Positions 1-6,144 of a DNA stretch of 6,989 bases are shown here, in pieces. The DNA is from Candidatus Bathyarchaeota archaeon (GTDB taxonomy: Archaea > Thermoproteota > Bathyarchaeia > Bathyarchaeales > Bathyarchaeaceae): the NCBI GenBank assembly GCA_020356305.1, contig CP070636.1, forward strand, positions 330,069-337,057. The letters are read 5' to 3'. The notes beneath the pieces were generated by a model that saw only the letters and a list, made by a program, of their open reading frames with translations, searched no databases and had not been told where the DNA came from. Positions within the stretch are counted from its first letter, which is position 1, and each line of letters opens with the position of its first letter. Made by a program: the position numbers and the translations under genes.

Positions 1-1256
1 AGGAAAGGACTCAGGTGAAGCTGCGAAAAACACAACGTGGGACCCTCAAGAAAGAGGAGCAACATCTCAACGATGAATTGGTTGTGCTGCGACAGAAAAC
101 CGACCCGTCCAAAATCCAAGAAATGGAAATCCAACGAGAAAAACTGGCTGAAGACGCCATAGAGGCAAGGCAGCGGCTTATTAGCGTGGAAACCGAATTG
201 TCAACCCTCCAGTCCAAACTCAAAAATGTTCTCATAACAGCTTCTGGTAACATCAAGATTCAACTCGGAAAGGTGAACAAACAGCTCTCAATTGAAGAGA
301 GTGAGGTCGATACCGCACTTCAACAGAAAGAAAGACTTGAACGGGAACTCTCAAAACTTGAAACGTCTAAGGAGGAACTTTCCCGTTCCGTGTTAACCGC
401 AAGAAAAGAGGCAAAGAAGTTCACATCTAAAATCGACAGTATCGATAAGCAACTCCATCGACTAGACGCTGAATATGAACGGGCCGACGGATTACACAAC
501 CGACTTCAACTTGAATTTCAAACGCTTCAGTTGCGAATGGATCAACATCATTATCAACTCAAGGAAATGGGTTACAAAGAACCTGTAGAAGTTTCCCCAG
601 ATCAGCTCGTAGCTGCAGAATCATCACTCAAATTGATGCGATTCGAGCTGGAGCGTCTCGGCGCCGTTAATCAACTAGCTCAATCACACTATGCTGAACA
701 GATTTCACGATACAAAGAATTGTCCCTCCGCATGAACGAGCTGGAAAGAGAAAAACAGGCCATAGTCTCTTTTATGGATGAAGTTGAACTAAAAAAACGT
801 GAAGTTTTCATGAACGCTTTTGACCGAATAGACAAAAAATTTAGCAGGCACTTCTCTAAACTCACCGGCGGTGGAGAAGCCAACCTTAAATTGGAGAAGC
901 CTGAAGAACCATTTGCTGGCGGAGTAGACATGGTTGTTCAGTTCCCTGGAAAACCTCCGATCCTTGTAAGCGGAGCCAGCAGTGGGGAGAGATCAGTGTC
1001 CGCCGTTGCCTACATATTCGCTCTGCAAGACTTCTCACCTGCAGCTTTCTACCTCTTCGACGAAGTTGATGCGCACATGGACGCCTTTCACGTGAGCAAA
1101 CTAGGAGAGTTGTTGGCTGAGGAGGCGGAAAAATCTCAGTTTTTGGTTATCACTCTCAAGCCAGAGATGGTTAGCAAGGCTGAAAGAGTCTACGGCGTAT
1201 ATGAGCGCAGTGGAGTCTCCCATGTGGTTTCAACCACATTTAAGGAGGCTGCCTAG
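1..1256 (+). CDS. smc: Chromosome segregation ATPase SMC, C-terminal part (5' end outside window)
   Basis: SMC dimers form the ring of archaeal/bacterial condensin, which uses ATP to organise and segregate the chromosome. The frame is open to the left edge (first full codon at 3), giving 417 visible residues. The Walker A head, the N-terminal coil and probably the hinge lie upstream. Visible are a charged heptad-rich coiled coil (to about base 850) and then the C-terminal head: a conserved LGAVNQLA segment (about 657-680), an LTGGGEANL segment (about 861-890), an ABC signature-like A-S-S-G-E-R (975-992), Walker B with FYLFDEVD (1047-1070), and the D-loop to 1082. The H-loop position reads ITLK (1149-1160) with Leu instead of His, as I recall for other archaeal SMCs and eukaryotic SMC1/4. 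The TAG stop shares its last base with the GTG start of scpA. Identity is very secure; only the extent is limited by the window. Confidence 0.96.
   Translation, partial: ERTQVKLRKTQRGTLKKEEQHLNDELVVLRQKTDPSKIQEMEIQREKLAEDAIEARQRLISVETELSTLQSKLKNVLITASGNIKIQLGKVNKQLSIEESEVDTALQQKERLERELSKLETSKEELSRSVLTARKEAKKFTSKIDSIDKQLHRLDAEYERADGLHNRLQLEFQTLQLRMDQHHYQLKEMGYKEPVEVSPDQLVAAESSLKLMRFELERLGAVNQLAQSHYAEQISRYKELSLRMNELEREKQAIVSFMDEVELKKREVFMNAFDRIDKKFSRHFSKLTGGGEANLKLEKPEEPFAGGVDMVVQFPGKPPILVSGASSGERSVSAVAYIFALQDFSPAAFYLFDEVDAHMDAFHVSKLGELLAEEAEKSQFLVITLKPEMVSKAERVYGVYERSGVSHVVSTTFKEAA
1242..1248 (+). promoter_or_regulatory. Shine-Dalgarno site of scpA
   Basis: AAGGAGG lies inside the last codons of smc, 7 nt before the GTG at 1256. 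This strong site decides the GTG start and suggests translational coupling of scpA to smc. Confidence 0.8.
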
Positions 1257-1954
1257 TGTCCTCATCTGTCAGAAAACCTTTCTACTTTCAGCCTCCTTTG
1301 AGCATACTCTTTGAACTTCATAAGTTGAGAAGGATAAAACCATGGGATGTGAACATTGCTTTTCTGTTGACTTCCTTTGTGGAGGAAATGGAAAAAAGTG
1401 GGGATGTTGATTTCAGGGCCTCAGGAGTGGCGCTCGACTCCTCCTCCCTCATATATCTTATGAAGTCTAAGCTCTTGCTAAAACTGGAGGAGCCCCCTGC
1501 TCCACCTAAGCCCTCTCCGGACTTTCTTCCTCCGCCGTTGTTCCTTCCTCTTCGCTATGAGTTGACGTCCACAACCATCCAGCATCTCTTAGATGCTCTG
1601 GACGAAGTGCTAAAGGGTGAACGATCGCTTGCTTTGAGACCTCGCATGGAACCAGTTCTGCCGCCTCCACCAGAATTCGTTCCTTCCGTTGACCTATATC
1701 TTATGGAAATTGAGAAACGGATGGAGAGGCTGTATCGTTCGCTCCTCAGGTTCATGCACAAAGGAAATCTGATCGTCTTCTCTAAGGTTGTGTCAGGCTT
1801 GGAGAAACTGGAGGCTGTCAAAACCTTCATTGTCCTTCTTTTTCTCGCCCAGACGGGTAGGATTAGTTTGTGGCAAGAAGAAAATCTCAGCGAGATTTAC
1901 ATAACTCTCCACGAGGTCCCGTCCATTGGAGGTCAAGGAACAGGAATCATCTGA
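1256..1954 (+). CDS. scpA: Segregation and condensation protein A (kleisin)
   Basis: ScpA is the kleisin that bridges the two SMC heads and recruits ScpB. The 232-residue product has the family layout. An N-terminal helical domain (about residues 14-76) has PLSILFELHKLRRIKPWDV followed by a helix ending in LMKSKLLL, matching the ScpA consensus of PL..LL.L....KI.PWDI and LL..KS+.LL. A long linker contains two proline-rich stretches (about 79-98 and 134-143). A C-terminal winged helix (about 173-216) would bind the SMC head. The length is typical for archaeal ScpA and shorter than most bacterial ones. The GTG start is chosen from the SD at 1242-1248 and its 1-nt overlap with the smc stop. The 3' end overlaps scpB by 29 nt. 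Archaeal ScpA proteins are divergent, but the smc/scpB context makes the call firm. Confidence 0.9.
   Translation: MSSSVRKPFYFQPPLSILFELHKLRRIKPWDVNIAFLLTSFVEEMEKSGDVDFRASGVALDSSSLIYLMKSKLLLKLEEPPAPPKPSPDFLPPPLFLPLRYELTSTTIQHLLDALDEVLKGERSLALRPRMEPVLPPPPEFVPSVDLYLMEIEKRMERLYRSLLRFMHKGNLIVFSKVVSGLEKLEAVKTFIVLLFLAQTGRISLWQEENLSEIYITLHEVPSIGGQGTGII
1913..1917 (+). promoter_or_regulatory. Shine-Dalgarno site of scpB
   Basis: GAGGT within the 3' end of scpA, 8 nt before the TTG at 1926. It supports a TTG start well inside the preceding gene. Confidence 0.5.
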
Positions 1955-2498
1955 ACGGTTTGAGCAGGAAAAAGTAGCGCATAAGCTAGCTTTGATTGAG
2001 GCTGCTCTCTACGTGGCTGGTCGTCCCCTAGACCTAAAAACATTAGGCTCAGTGATCAAAACCCGCTCTATGACGAAAATTAGGACGCTCACACACGCGC
2101 TAATGGAAGAATATGAAAATCGTGACATGGCTCTTGAAATAATTGAGGTTGAAGATGAGAGGTTCGTTATGCAGCTAAAAGCGGGGTACACGCCGAGAGT
2201 TCGAAGGCTCGCCATAAGGCCTCTCCTTACCGTGGGTCCATTGAAAACACTATCATACATCGCCTATCGACAGCCAGTGCCTCAGACCCAAGTCATCGAG
2301 GTGAGAGGACATCACGCCTACAATCACCTCAAACAGTTGGAAGAATTTGGTTTGATCCGCCGCGGAAGAAGTGGAAGAACCAAAGTGATAGAAACCACCG
2401 AATTTTTTGCCGACTACTTCGGCTTGAGTCATGAAATGCGTGCCATGAAGCGACAACTGAAAGGCATATTCGAAGAGTTGGCCAAGCCTGAATCGTAA
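1926..2498 (+). CDS. scpB: Segregation and condensation protein B (SMC-kleisin accessory, double winged helix)
   Basis: ScpB dimers bind the ScpA linker and complete the SMC-ScpAB condensin. The 190-residue product fits the family. A first winged helix (about residues 20-90) starts with LALIEAALYVAGRPLDLKTL, the usual ScpB opening. A second (about 96-166) contains LKTLSYIAYRQPVPQTQV, then an RGHHAYNHLKQLEEFGLI segment equivalent to the bacterial AYKQP...RG...L..L...GLI, and ends in an ETTEFFADYFGL element like the family's TT..FL..FGL. The TTG at 1926 is preferred because GAGGT sits 8 nt upstream. It makes a 29-nt overlap with scpA. A downstream in-frame TTG just before the first helix is possible but has no comparable SD. 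It is the last gene of the condensin operon; the next gene is 139 nt away behind its own TATA box. Confidence 0.9.
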   Translation: MEVKEQESSERFEQEKVAHKLALIEAALYVAGRPLDLKTLGSVIKTRSMTKIRTLTHALMEEYENRDMALEIIEVEDERFVMQLKAGYTPRVRRLAIRPLLTVGPLKTLSYIAYRQPVPQTQVIEVRGHHAYNHLKQLEEFGLIRRGRSGRTKVIETTEFFADYFGLSHEMRAMKRQLKGIFEELAKPES

Positions 2499-2522
2499 GG
2501 ATAAGTGCCCCCAATCTTTGTT

Positions 2523-2534
2523 CTATGAGCATAG
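2523..2534. repeat. Short imperfect palindrome between scpB and rps8e
   Basis: CTATG-AG-CATAG, about 50 bp upstream of the rps8e TATA box. It could be a factor-binding site or chance. No convincing T-rich terminator is seen after scpB apart from the mildly T-rich stretch just before it (about 2514-2524). Confidence 0.2.
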
Positions 2535-2582
2535 GCAAAAAGGTAAAATCAACACGGAAAAACTCCACTCTAGGCCAATATC

Positions 2583-2589
2583 TTTATAT
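2583..2589 (+). promoter_or_regulatory. TATA box of the rps8e-srp19-gar1-tfb operon
   Basis: TTTATAT is a near-consensus archaeal TATA box, centred about 52 nt before the rps8e start. Archaeal initiation falls roughly 24-27 nt downstream of the box centre, which would put the start near 2611-2614 and leave a leader of about 25 nt holding AGGAAG (2623-2628) as a plausible SD. The transcription start is inferred. Confidence 0.65.
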
Positions 2590-2637
2590 CGGGAATTCTT
2601 TTAGTCCCAGGTAAGACTACACAGGAAGATTTCAGGC

Positions 2638-3030
2638 TTGCCCATTTGGCACGGAGATCTACATAAGAAGAAAACCTCAGGCGGCAGAAAGAGAGCGTAT
2701 CGAATGAAAAGAAGATTTGAGAAGGGCTTCTTCCCCGCTGAAACCACGCGAGGCAAGCTAAAAAAGAAGACCAGACGTGTGCGAGGAGGTGGAGTGAAAC
2801 CTCGCCTATTGGACGCTGCCTACGCAAATGTTTCCAACGCGTCCACTGGAAAAACTGAGAAGGCTGAAATCCTTCGTGTGATCAAAAACCCAGCTAACGT
2901 AGATTACGACCGCCGAGGAGTAATCACAAAGGGAACTACAATAGAGACATCTTTAGGCACAGCCCGCGTGACATCTCGACCAGGACAAAACGGTTCTGTA
3001 AACGCGTTGCTTGTTCCCAAAAAGAGCTAG
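2638..3030 (+). CDS. rps8e: 30S ribosomal protein S8e
   Basis: S8e is a small-subunit ribosomal protein shared by archaea and eukaryotes and absent from bacteria. The 130-residue product is of normal archaeal length. It opens with an IWHGDLHKKKTSGGRKR segment, matching the family start (WQG...+K.TGG+.+). A very basic stretch follows (about residues 20-58), including KKKTRRVRGGG, and the C-terminal part has the family's NPANVDYDRRGVITKGT and a T(S)RPGQNG..NA element. The TTG at 2638 is the only start that gives the conserved N-terminus; AGGAAG lies 9 nt upstream. It is the first gene of a four-gene operon behind the TATA box at 2583-2589. Confidence 0.97.
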   Translation: MPIWHGDLHKKKTSGGRKRAYRMKRRFEKGFFPAETTRGKLKKKTRRVRGGGVKPRLLDAAYANVSNASTGKTEKAEILRVIKNPANVDYDRRGVITKGTTIETSLGTARVTSRPGQNGSVNALLVPKKS

Positions 3031-3048
3031 CGCTCCGGCGTGGGCGCT
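3029..3048 (+). repeat. Stem-loop at the rps8e stop codon
   Basis: AGCGCTC (3029-3035) can pair with GGGCGCT (3042-3048) across a 6-nt loop: 7 pairs with one G-T/U wobble. It starts in the rps8e stop codon and lies in the 82-nt spacer before srp19. No T-run follows, so it does not look like a terminator; it could be an mRNA processing or stability element. Function unknown. Confidence 0.45.
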
Positions 3049-3112
3049 TCGAAACGTCCAGCATGCCACAACAAATAATACGCTCCAGCCTGAACAAAAG
3101 CCGGGTGTCGAC

Positions 3113-3436
3113 TTGAAGAAAAAAGACAAGCTTGTTTTATGGCCTGCTTACTTCGACTCCACCAAAACCCGGTTGGAAGGGCGCAGAGTCCCAAAGAACC
3201 TCGGGGTGCCCACACCGAAACTGATAGAGCTTCAGGAGGCTGTGAAACAAGCCAACTTTGAACCCGAAGTTATCGTGGACGCTAAGCACCCAAGCGTCCC
3301 GTGGCAGAAAACAGGTATAATCTTGGTTCCCAAAGGAGATTCTAAAACTCAAATCCTACGAAGAGTTGCCGAGAGGCTCTTCAAAGTTCGCAATCGAAGC
3401 CGATCTGCGGTAAGATCTAGGAAAGGTTTAAATTAA
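3113..3436 (+). CDS. srp19: Signal recognition particle 19 kDa protein
   Basis: SRP19 binds the tips of helices 6 and 8 of archaeal 7S RNA and promotes SRP54 binding, so that ribosomes making membrane and secreted proteins are targeted to the membrane. The sequence shows the family signature from its first residues: a lysine-rich start, LVLWPAYFDSTKTRLEGRRV, PKNLGVPTPKLIEL, then a KHPSVPW motif. A basic tail rich in R and S follows. The frame is open back to 3011, but that would overlap rps8e and add about 34 residues with no family match. The TTG at 3113 gives MKKKDKLVLWPAYFD, exactly where the family begins, and 107 residues, a usual archaeal length. A weak GGGTG (3103-3107) lies 5 nt upstream. 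It sits 82 nt after rps8e and 39 nt before gar1. Confidence 0.93.
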   Translation: MKKKDKLVLWPAYFDSTKTRLEGRRVPKNLGVPTPKLIELQEAVKQANFEPEVIVDAKHPSVPWQKTGIILVPKGDSKTQILRRVAERLFKVRNRSRSAVRSRKGLN

Positions 3437-3464
3437 GCGGTTTGTCTAACCATTTGGCTTTTGT

Positions 3465-3469
3465 GAGGG
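3465..3469 (+). promoter_or_regulatory. Shine-Dalgarno site of gar1
   Basis: GAGGG, 6 nt before the TTG at 3476, inside a purine-rich stretch (3465-3474). It supports the TTG start of gar1. Confidence 0.5.
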
Positions 3470-3475
3470 AAGGGC

Positions 3476-3733
3476 TTGCATAGAATAGGGTACGTACTAC
3501 ACGTAAGCTCTAGCAGAAACTTAATCATTAGGGCGGAAAGCCTCCCGAGAATCGGCGATAAGGTTATGGACAAACACCTTAAGCTCGTGGGAACAGTTTT
3601 CGACGTGTTCGGACCCACATCCTCACCGTATATTTCAGTAAAACCCAAAACAGGACAGCCGCATCACCTCGTCAACCATATTCTGTATTCGGTTCCCTCC
3701 CCCAAGATGAAGATAAGAAGGAAAAGACGATGA
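3476..3733 (+). CDS. gar1: H/ACA ribonucleoprotein subunit Gar1
   Basis: Gar1 is a component of the H/ACA RNP (Cbf5, Nop10, L7Ae, Gar1), which converts specific uridines of rRNA to pseudouridine using guide RNAs; Gar1 binds Cbf5 and helps substrate loading and release. The 85-residue product is essentially the Gar1 core beta-barrel: an [18 protein letters not shown] segment, [10 protein letters not shown], a [20 protein letters not shown] element that matches the invariant IG.V.DVFGPV..PY..VK, and a basic tail (KMKIRRKRR). The TTG at 3476 is the only start giving the complete first strand. The stop overlaps the tfb start as ATGA (4 nt), implying coupled translation. Gar1 next to tfb is a gene order I recall from many archaea. 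Confidence 0.93.
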   Translation: MHRIGYVLHVSSSRNLIIRAESLPRIGDKVMDKHLKLVGTVFDVFGPTSSPYISVKPKTGQPHHLVNHILYSVPSPKMKIRRKRR

Positions 3734-4668
3734 GTCGAGAAACCTCCCCTCTACAACCCACAAAGATTCAACAATGCCCCGAGTGTGGGGGCAACCGACT
3801 CATGCGGGACTATGAGTGTGCTGAAATCGTCTGTATGGATTGCGGCTTCGTCCTCGCTGCCAAACTTACAGATCGGGGGCCAGAATGGCGCGCGTTCGAT
3901 ACTGAGCAGCGGGAAAAAAGAACTCGTGTCGGCGCCCCTCTTACGTTCACAATCCATGACAAAGGACTTTCAACAATGATTGACTGGCATGACCGTGACA
4001 TCTACGGCAAGAGGCTGAGTCCAGGTCAAAAAGCGCAGATCTATAGACTTCGAAAGTGGCAACGTCGCATCCGAGTCTCTGATGCCATGGAACGAAACCT
4101 CGCCTTCGCTCTGTCTGAAATGTCCAAAATAGCCAATGGCCTTAATCTGCCCAAAAACATCTTGGAAACCGCCTCCGTTATCTATCGTAAGGCCGTCAAA
4201 GAGCGTCTCATTCGAGGACGATCTATTCAGGGCGTAACAGCCGCCGCCATCTACGTAGCCTGTCGACAATGTGGACTCGCAAGAACCCTTGATGAGATAG
4301 CTCAAGCCTCAAACATCAACAAAAAGGAGGTGGGACGTAGCTACCGATTCCTCGTCAAAGAGCTCGACTACTTCATCCCACCCTTGAAACCTAGCCAGTA
4401 CATCACCAAGTTCTCCAACCAACTCACCATGCAAGGGAAAGTCGAAGAAATCGCCCACAAAATCCTCATCACCGCAAAGGAACTTAAACTAACGTCTGGC
4501 AGAGGACCCACAGGCATTGCTGCGGCCGCCAGCTATATCGCATCTGTCCTAACCGGCGAACGGAAAACTCAGAGAGAAATCGCTGAAATCGCTCAGGTAA
4601 CAGAGGTAACCATACGGAACCGCTACAACGAGCTAGTTGAGCGCCTCCTCTTCGTCATCACCATCTAA
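3730..4668 (+). CDS. tfb: Transcription initiation factor IIB (TFB)
   Basis: TFB joins TBP on the TATA box, reads the BRE element and recruits archaeal RNA polymerase. The 312-residue product has all expected parts. There is an N-terminal zinc ribbon with Cys16, Cys19, Cys35 and Cys38, and a B-reader region with [10 protein letters not shown] (48-57), a basic segment and GAP. A linker runs to about 110. Two cyclin folds follow (about 115-200 and 210-306), the first with the [15 protein letters not shown] motif and the second with [13 protein letters not shown]. The final helix-turn-helix (about 280-302, [20 protein letters not shown]) is the BRE-recognition element. No key residue is missing, so it looks like a functional general TFB. 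The ATG at 3730 overlaps the gar1 stop by 4 nt. A T-rich tract follows the stop. Confidence 0.97.
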   Translation: MSRETSPLQPTKIQQCPECGGNRLMRDYECAEIVCMDCGFVLAAKLTDRGPEWRAFDTEQREKRTRVGAPLTFTIHDKGLSTMIDWHDRDIYGKRLSPGQKAQIYRLRKWQRRIRVSDAMERNLAFALSEMSKIANGLNLPKNILETASVIYRKAVKERLIRGRSIQGVTAAAIYVACRQCGLARTLDEIAQASNINKKEVGRSYRFLVKELDYFIPPLKPSQYITKFSNQLTMQGKVEEIAHKILITAKELKLTSGRGPTGIAAAASYIASVLTGERKTQREIAEIAQVTEVTIRNRYNELVERLLFVITI

Positions 4669-4670
4669 CC

Positions 4671-4690
4671 TTCTTTTTTTGGTTCTTTCT
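4671..4690 (+). terminator. T-rich terminator after tfb
   Basis: A TTC followed by a run of T, GG, and TTCTTTCT begins 2 nt after the tfb stop. Archaeal RNA polymerase terminates at such T-rich tracts without needing a hairpin, and this is where the plus-strand operon would end before the convergent genes. Confidence 0.6.
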
Positions 4691-4718
4691 CGAATTATGC
4701 AACGAAGAATTATCTGAA

Positions 4719-4889
4719 ATGAAATCCACGTTTCAGAATGACAACTATGTTTGCAAGATATTGATGAGACTTGATGGTCAAAGGCTATCTCGACTCGAAC
4801 CCTCTTCCGACGGATTTCTATTCAAACCCGCTTTTCTGCGACTGATCAAACATTCACAGGTGGCGTCACATTTTGTAGGCGCGCGCTAA
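4719..4889 (+). CDS. Possible 56-residue small ORF, unknown
   Basis: The 248-nt stretch between tfb and the convergent minus-strand gene contains an ATG at 4719 followed by 56 sense codons and a TAA at 4887-4889. The predicted peptide starts MKSTFQNDNYVCKILMRLDG and has mixed, protein-like composition (one Cys, no transmembrane helix, several Leu and Arg). There is no clear SD: only GAAGAA lies upstream. It begins after the T-rich tract that should end tfb transcription. The frame is also open upstream of the ATG for some distance, so a longer ancestral gene is possible. I do not recognise the product. It may be a chance ORF or a remnant; apart from it the junction holds only the two T-rich tracts and an alternating CG tract. 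Confidence 0.22.
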   Translation: MKSTFQNDNYVCKILMRLDGQRLSRLEPSSDGFLFKPAFLRLIKHSQVASHFVGAR

Positions 4890-4901
4890 AACATAAAACG
4901 C
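4887..4901 (-). terminator. T-rich tract after the minus-strand operon
   Basis: On the minus strand this reads as CGTTTTATGTTTTA, 16 nt past the stop of the 238-residue gene. It is a plausible archaeal T-rich termination site, opposite in orientation to the one after tfb. Confidence 0.35.
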
Positions 4902-4916
4902 GTTCAAAGACGGTCT

Positions 4917-5633
4917 CTATGAGATTCTCTTGGAGGTGACACCGTCGAATTCGAGGGCCCTCACCTCTCCAGACTTCATATTTTGAAATAAGACTCTATA
5001 GATCGGAGTATATATTACAGTGCGTTCTTTGATCTCGAACAGCTCGCGAACAACTCGTTTTACACCCTTTGGCCTCTTGGCGATCTTGGATCTCAGTATA
5101 CCTACATCTGCATCAGAAGCAATTTCGAGCTTCTCAGCATTCTCGCCGAGGTCAGTTAACATTTTCTTTGGATTTTCTTCGGAAGGAGCAGAGGGCAGCT
5201 GTTCCAGCTGAACCTCGCGGCCCGTTTTGTCTAGAAGAAGAGACGCCTTATCTTCGTACAGAAGATGTTCCTCACCTTCAACTTTGATCAGTTTATAGCC
5301 TTTTGCAGATGACTCCTTTGAAAGTTCAGGTTCAAGCTTATGGTTGAACACTATGACCTCCCGCACTTTCGCGTCAACATTAATCGTGTAAGTGGACCTG
5401 CGATAGTAGTCAATCAAGTAATTCCCACCAACTACGATATACGGCTCGTAGTACTTGTCGATCGAGACAAATTGTATTTCTTCAGGCTTGGGTTTAAAAA
5501 ATCCAAATCTGACGAACAATTTGTTTTTCAACTTTTCCCCAGCAACTTTCACCACGGCGGGGTCAACAAGAGTCTTGTAAATGATTAGCTTTCGTTCAAC
5601 CATTTTGGAATCTGCGGATACGGTTTCACTCAC
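4917..5633 (-). CDS. Uncharacterised archaeal protein, about 238 residues
   Basis: I do not recognise the family. The product is soluble-looking, charged, and has no signal peptide or membrane helix. The N-terminal half is beta-rich, with an FVSIDKYYEPYIVVGGNY segment and several aromatic residues, then strands at YTINVDAKVREVIVFNH. A low-complexity acidic/proline stretch (about residues 145-160) precedes a basic helix (KIAKRPKGVKRVVRELF). The C-terminus has VIYTPIYRVLFQN, then GEVRALEFDGVTSKRI; this strand pattern with a terminal DGVT..+ recalls beta-repeat domains of secreted or membrane-linked proteins, a resemblance only. A GTG at 5642 would add three residues but lies inside GAGGTG (5640-5645), which is the SD of the GTG at 5633 (6-nt spacing); I choose 5633. 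An ATG at 5603 is a third option without SD. It follows the small membrane protein gene with a 37-nt gap, so the two probably form an operon. Confidence 0.8.
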   Translation of the reverse strand: MSETVSADSKMVERKLIIYKTLVDPAVVKVAGEKLKNKLFVRFGFFKPKPEEIQFVSIDKYYEPYIVVGGNYLIDYYRRSTYTINVDAKVREVIVFNHKLEPELSKESSAKGYKLIKVEGEEHLLYEDKASLLLDKTGREVQLEQLPSAPSEENPKKMLTDLGENAEKLEIASDADVGILRSKIAKRPKGVKRVVRELFEIKERTVIYTPIYRVLFQNMKSGEVRALEFDGVTSKRIS

Positions 5634-5639
5634 CAACTC

Positions 5640-5645
5640 CACCTC
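5640..5645 (-). promoter_or_regulatory. Shine-Dalgarno site of the 238-residue gene
   Basis: GAGGTG on the minus strand, 6 nt before the GTG at 5633. It matches the expected complement of the archaeal 16S rRNA 3' end and decides the start against the GTG at 5642, which it overlaps. Confidence 0.6.
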
Positions 5646-5670
5646 ACGAAAGAAAGAAGGATTTCTCTAA

Positions 5671-5952
5671 TTAATCTATTCGCGCGCGCGTATTCTGATT
5701 TCTACCGGTCTCCGCTACTTGGAATAATTCGCAGAGCAACTTGTACAGATCCTGTCCGCCTTCTACCCCTGCAAACAAGTCTTTTTCAGCCCTCAAGATT
5801 GTTCCTGCGACTTCACGGGTTTTTCTCCATCTAAGCTCTCCCCACATTATCTTGTAGTTCTTCATCTCGATCCAAGCTCTAAGGGCCAAGATCAAAAACA
5901 TAGCCAGTGTGATTGCCAAGTTCAACGCATAGATCTCGAACAGTTCAACCAA
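5671..5952 (-). CDS. Small single-helix membrane protein, unknown
   Basis: The product has 93 residues if it starts at the TTG (5952), 95 from the ATG (5958), or 96 from the GTG (5961). One hydrophobic segment near the N-terminus (about 20 residues from IYALNLAITLAMFLILAL) is a clear transmembrane helix. The rest is rich in Lys and Arg just after the helix (RAWIEMKNYKI, then RWRKTRE), suggesting N-out/C-in topology with a cytoplasmic tail of about 65 residues that looks helical (AEKDLFAGVEGGQDLYKLL). The GTG and ATG fall within GAGGTGATG, which is a textbook SD; the TTG 6 nt after GAGGTG has the same spacing as in the downstream gene, so I prefer it, without certainty. It is first of the two-gene operon. 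I do not recognise the family; it may anchor the soluble partner at the membrane, which is inference from adjacency alone. Confidence 0.7.
   Translation of the reverse strand: MVELFEIYALNLAITLAMFLILALRAWIEMKNYKIMWGELRWRKTREVAGTILRAEKDLFAGVEGGQDLYKLLCELFQVAETGRNQNTRARID
5681..5690. repeat. Alternating CG tract
   Basis: Ten bases of alternating CG inside the 3' end of the small membrane protein gene. Similar tracts lie at 4879-4886, 6072-6079 and 6771-6779. Confidence 0.5.
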
Positions 5953-5958
5953 TTGCAT

Positions 5959-5964
5959 CACCTC
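5959..5964 (-). promoter_or_regulatory. Shine-Dalgarno site of the small membrane protein gene
   Basis: GAGGTG on the minus strand, 6 nt before the TTG at 5952. It overlaps the alternative GTG (5961) and adjoins the alternative ATG (5958). Confidence 0.5.
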
Positions 5965-5982
5965 TACATCTAAACCATTTTT

Positions 5983-5999
5983 GTTTCATGGTCATAAAC
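5983..5999 (-). promoter_or_regulatory. Putative TATA-like element and overlapping inverted repeat upstream of the two-gene operon
   Basis: On the minus strand TTTATG (5998-5993) is a weak TATA-like box about 45 nt before the TTG start, which would place initiation near 5971. It lies in an imperfect inverted repeat, GTTT(c)ATG against CATAAAC with one bulged base, that could be an operator. Both calls are weak. The stretch 5962-6128 holds no gene I can support. Confidence 0.3.
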
Positions 6000-6126
6000 G
6001 ATAACGCACTTAATGTTTTCCTATAGCAGTCAATCTAGACTTGAAAACAAGATTTTACCAAACAAAGTTGTGCGCGCGCCAGTTCGAGTTGTGAGCCGAT
6101 GGGGCTACAAACAGGATGGTGTACGA

Positions 6127-6144
6127 GTTCAAGCCCGTTTGAAC
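6127..6144 (-). repeat. Hairpin at the 3' end of the HExxH gene
   Basis: GTTCAA (6127-6132) and TTGAAC (6139-6144) pair over a 6-nt loop. The hairpin covers the last codons and TGA stop of the minus-strand gene. No T-run follows closely, so a terminator role is uncertain. Confidence 0.4.

Noticed and set aside
3011..3112. N-terminal extension of SRP19 from a TTG at 3011
   Set aside because: It overlaps rps8e, crosses the stem-loop spacer and has no match to the family; the conserved SRP19 sequence begins at 3113.
3970..4305. Minus-strand 111-residue ORF inside tfb
   Set aside because: Fully contained in the unmistakable TFB gene, with no SD and no recognisable domain.
4760..4845. Possible C/D box RNA: TGATGA near 4762 and CTGA at 4842-4845
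   Set aside because: The span is about 85 nt, longer than the usual 50-60 nt, no paired C'/D' boxes or terminal stem are evident, and the motifs are short enough to occur by chance.
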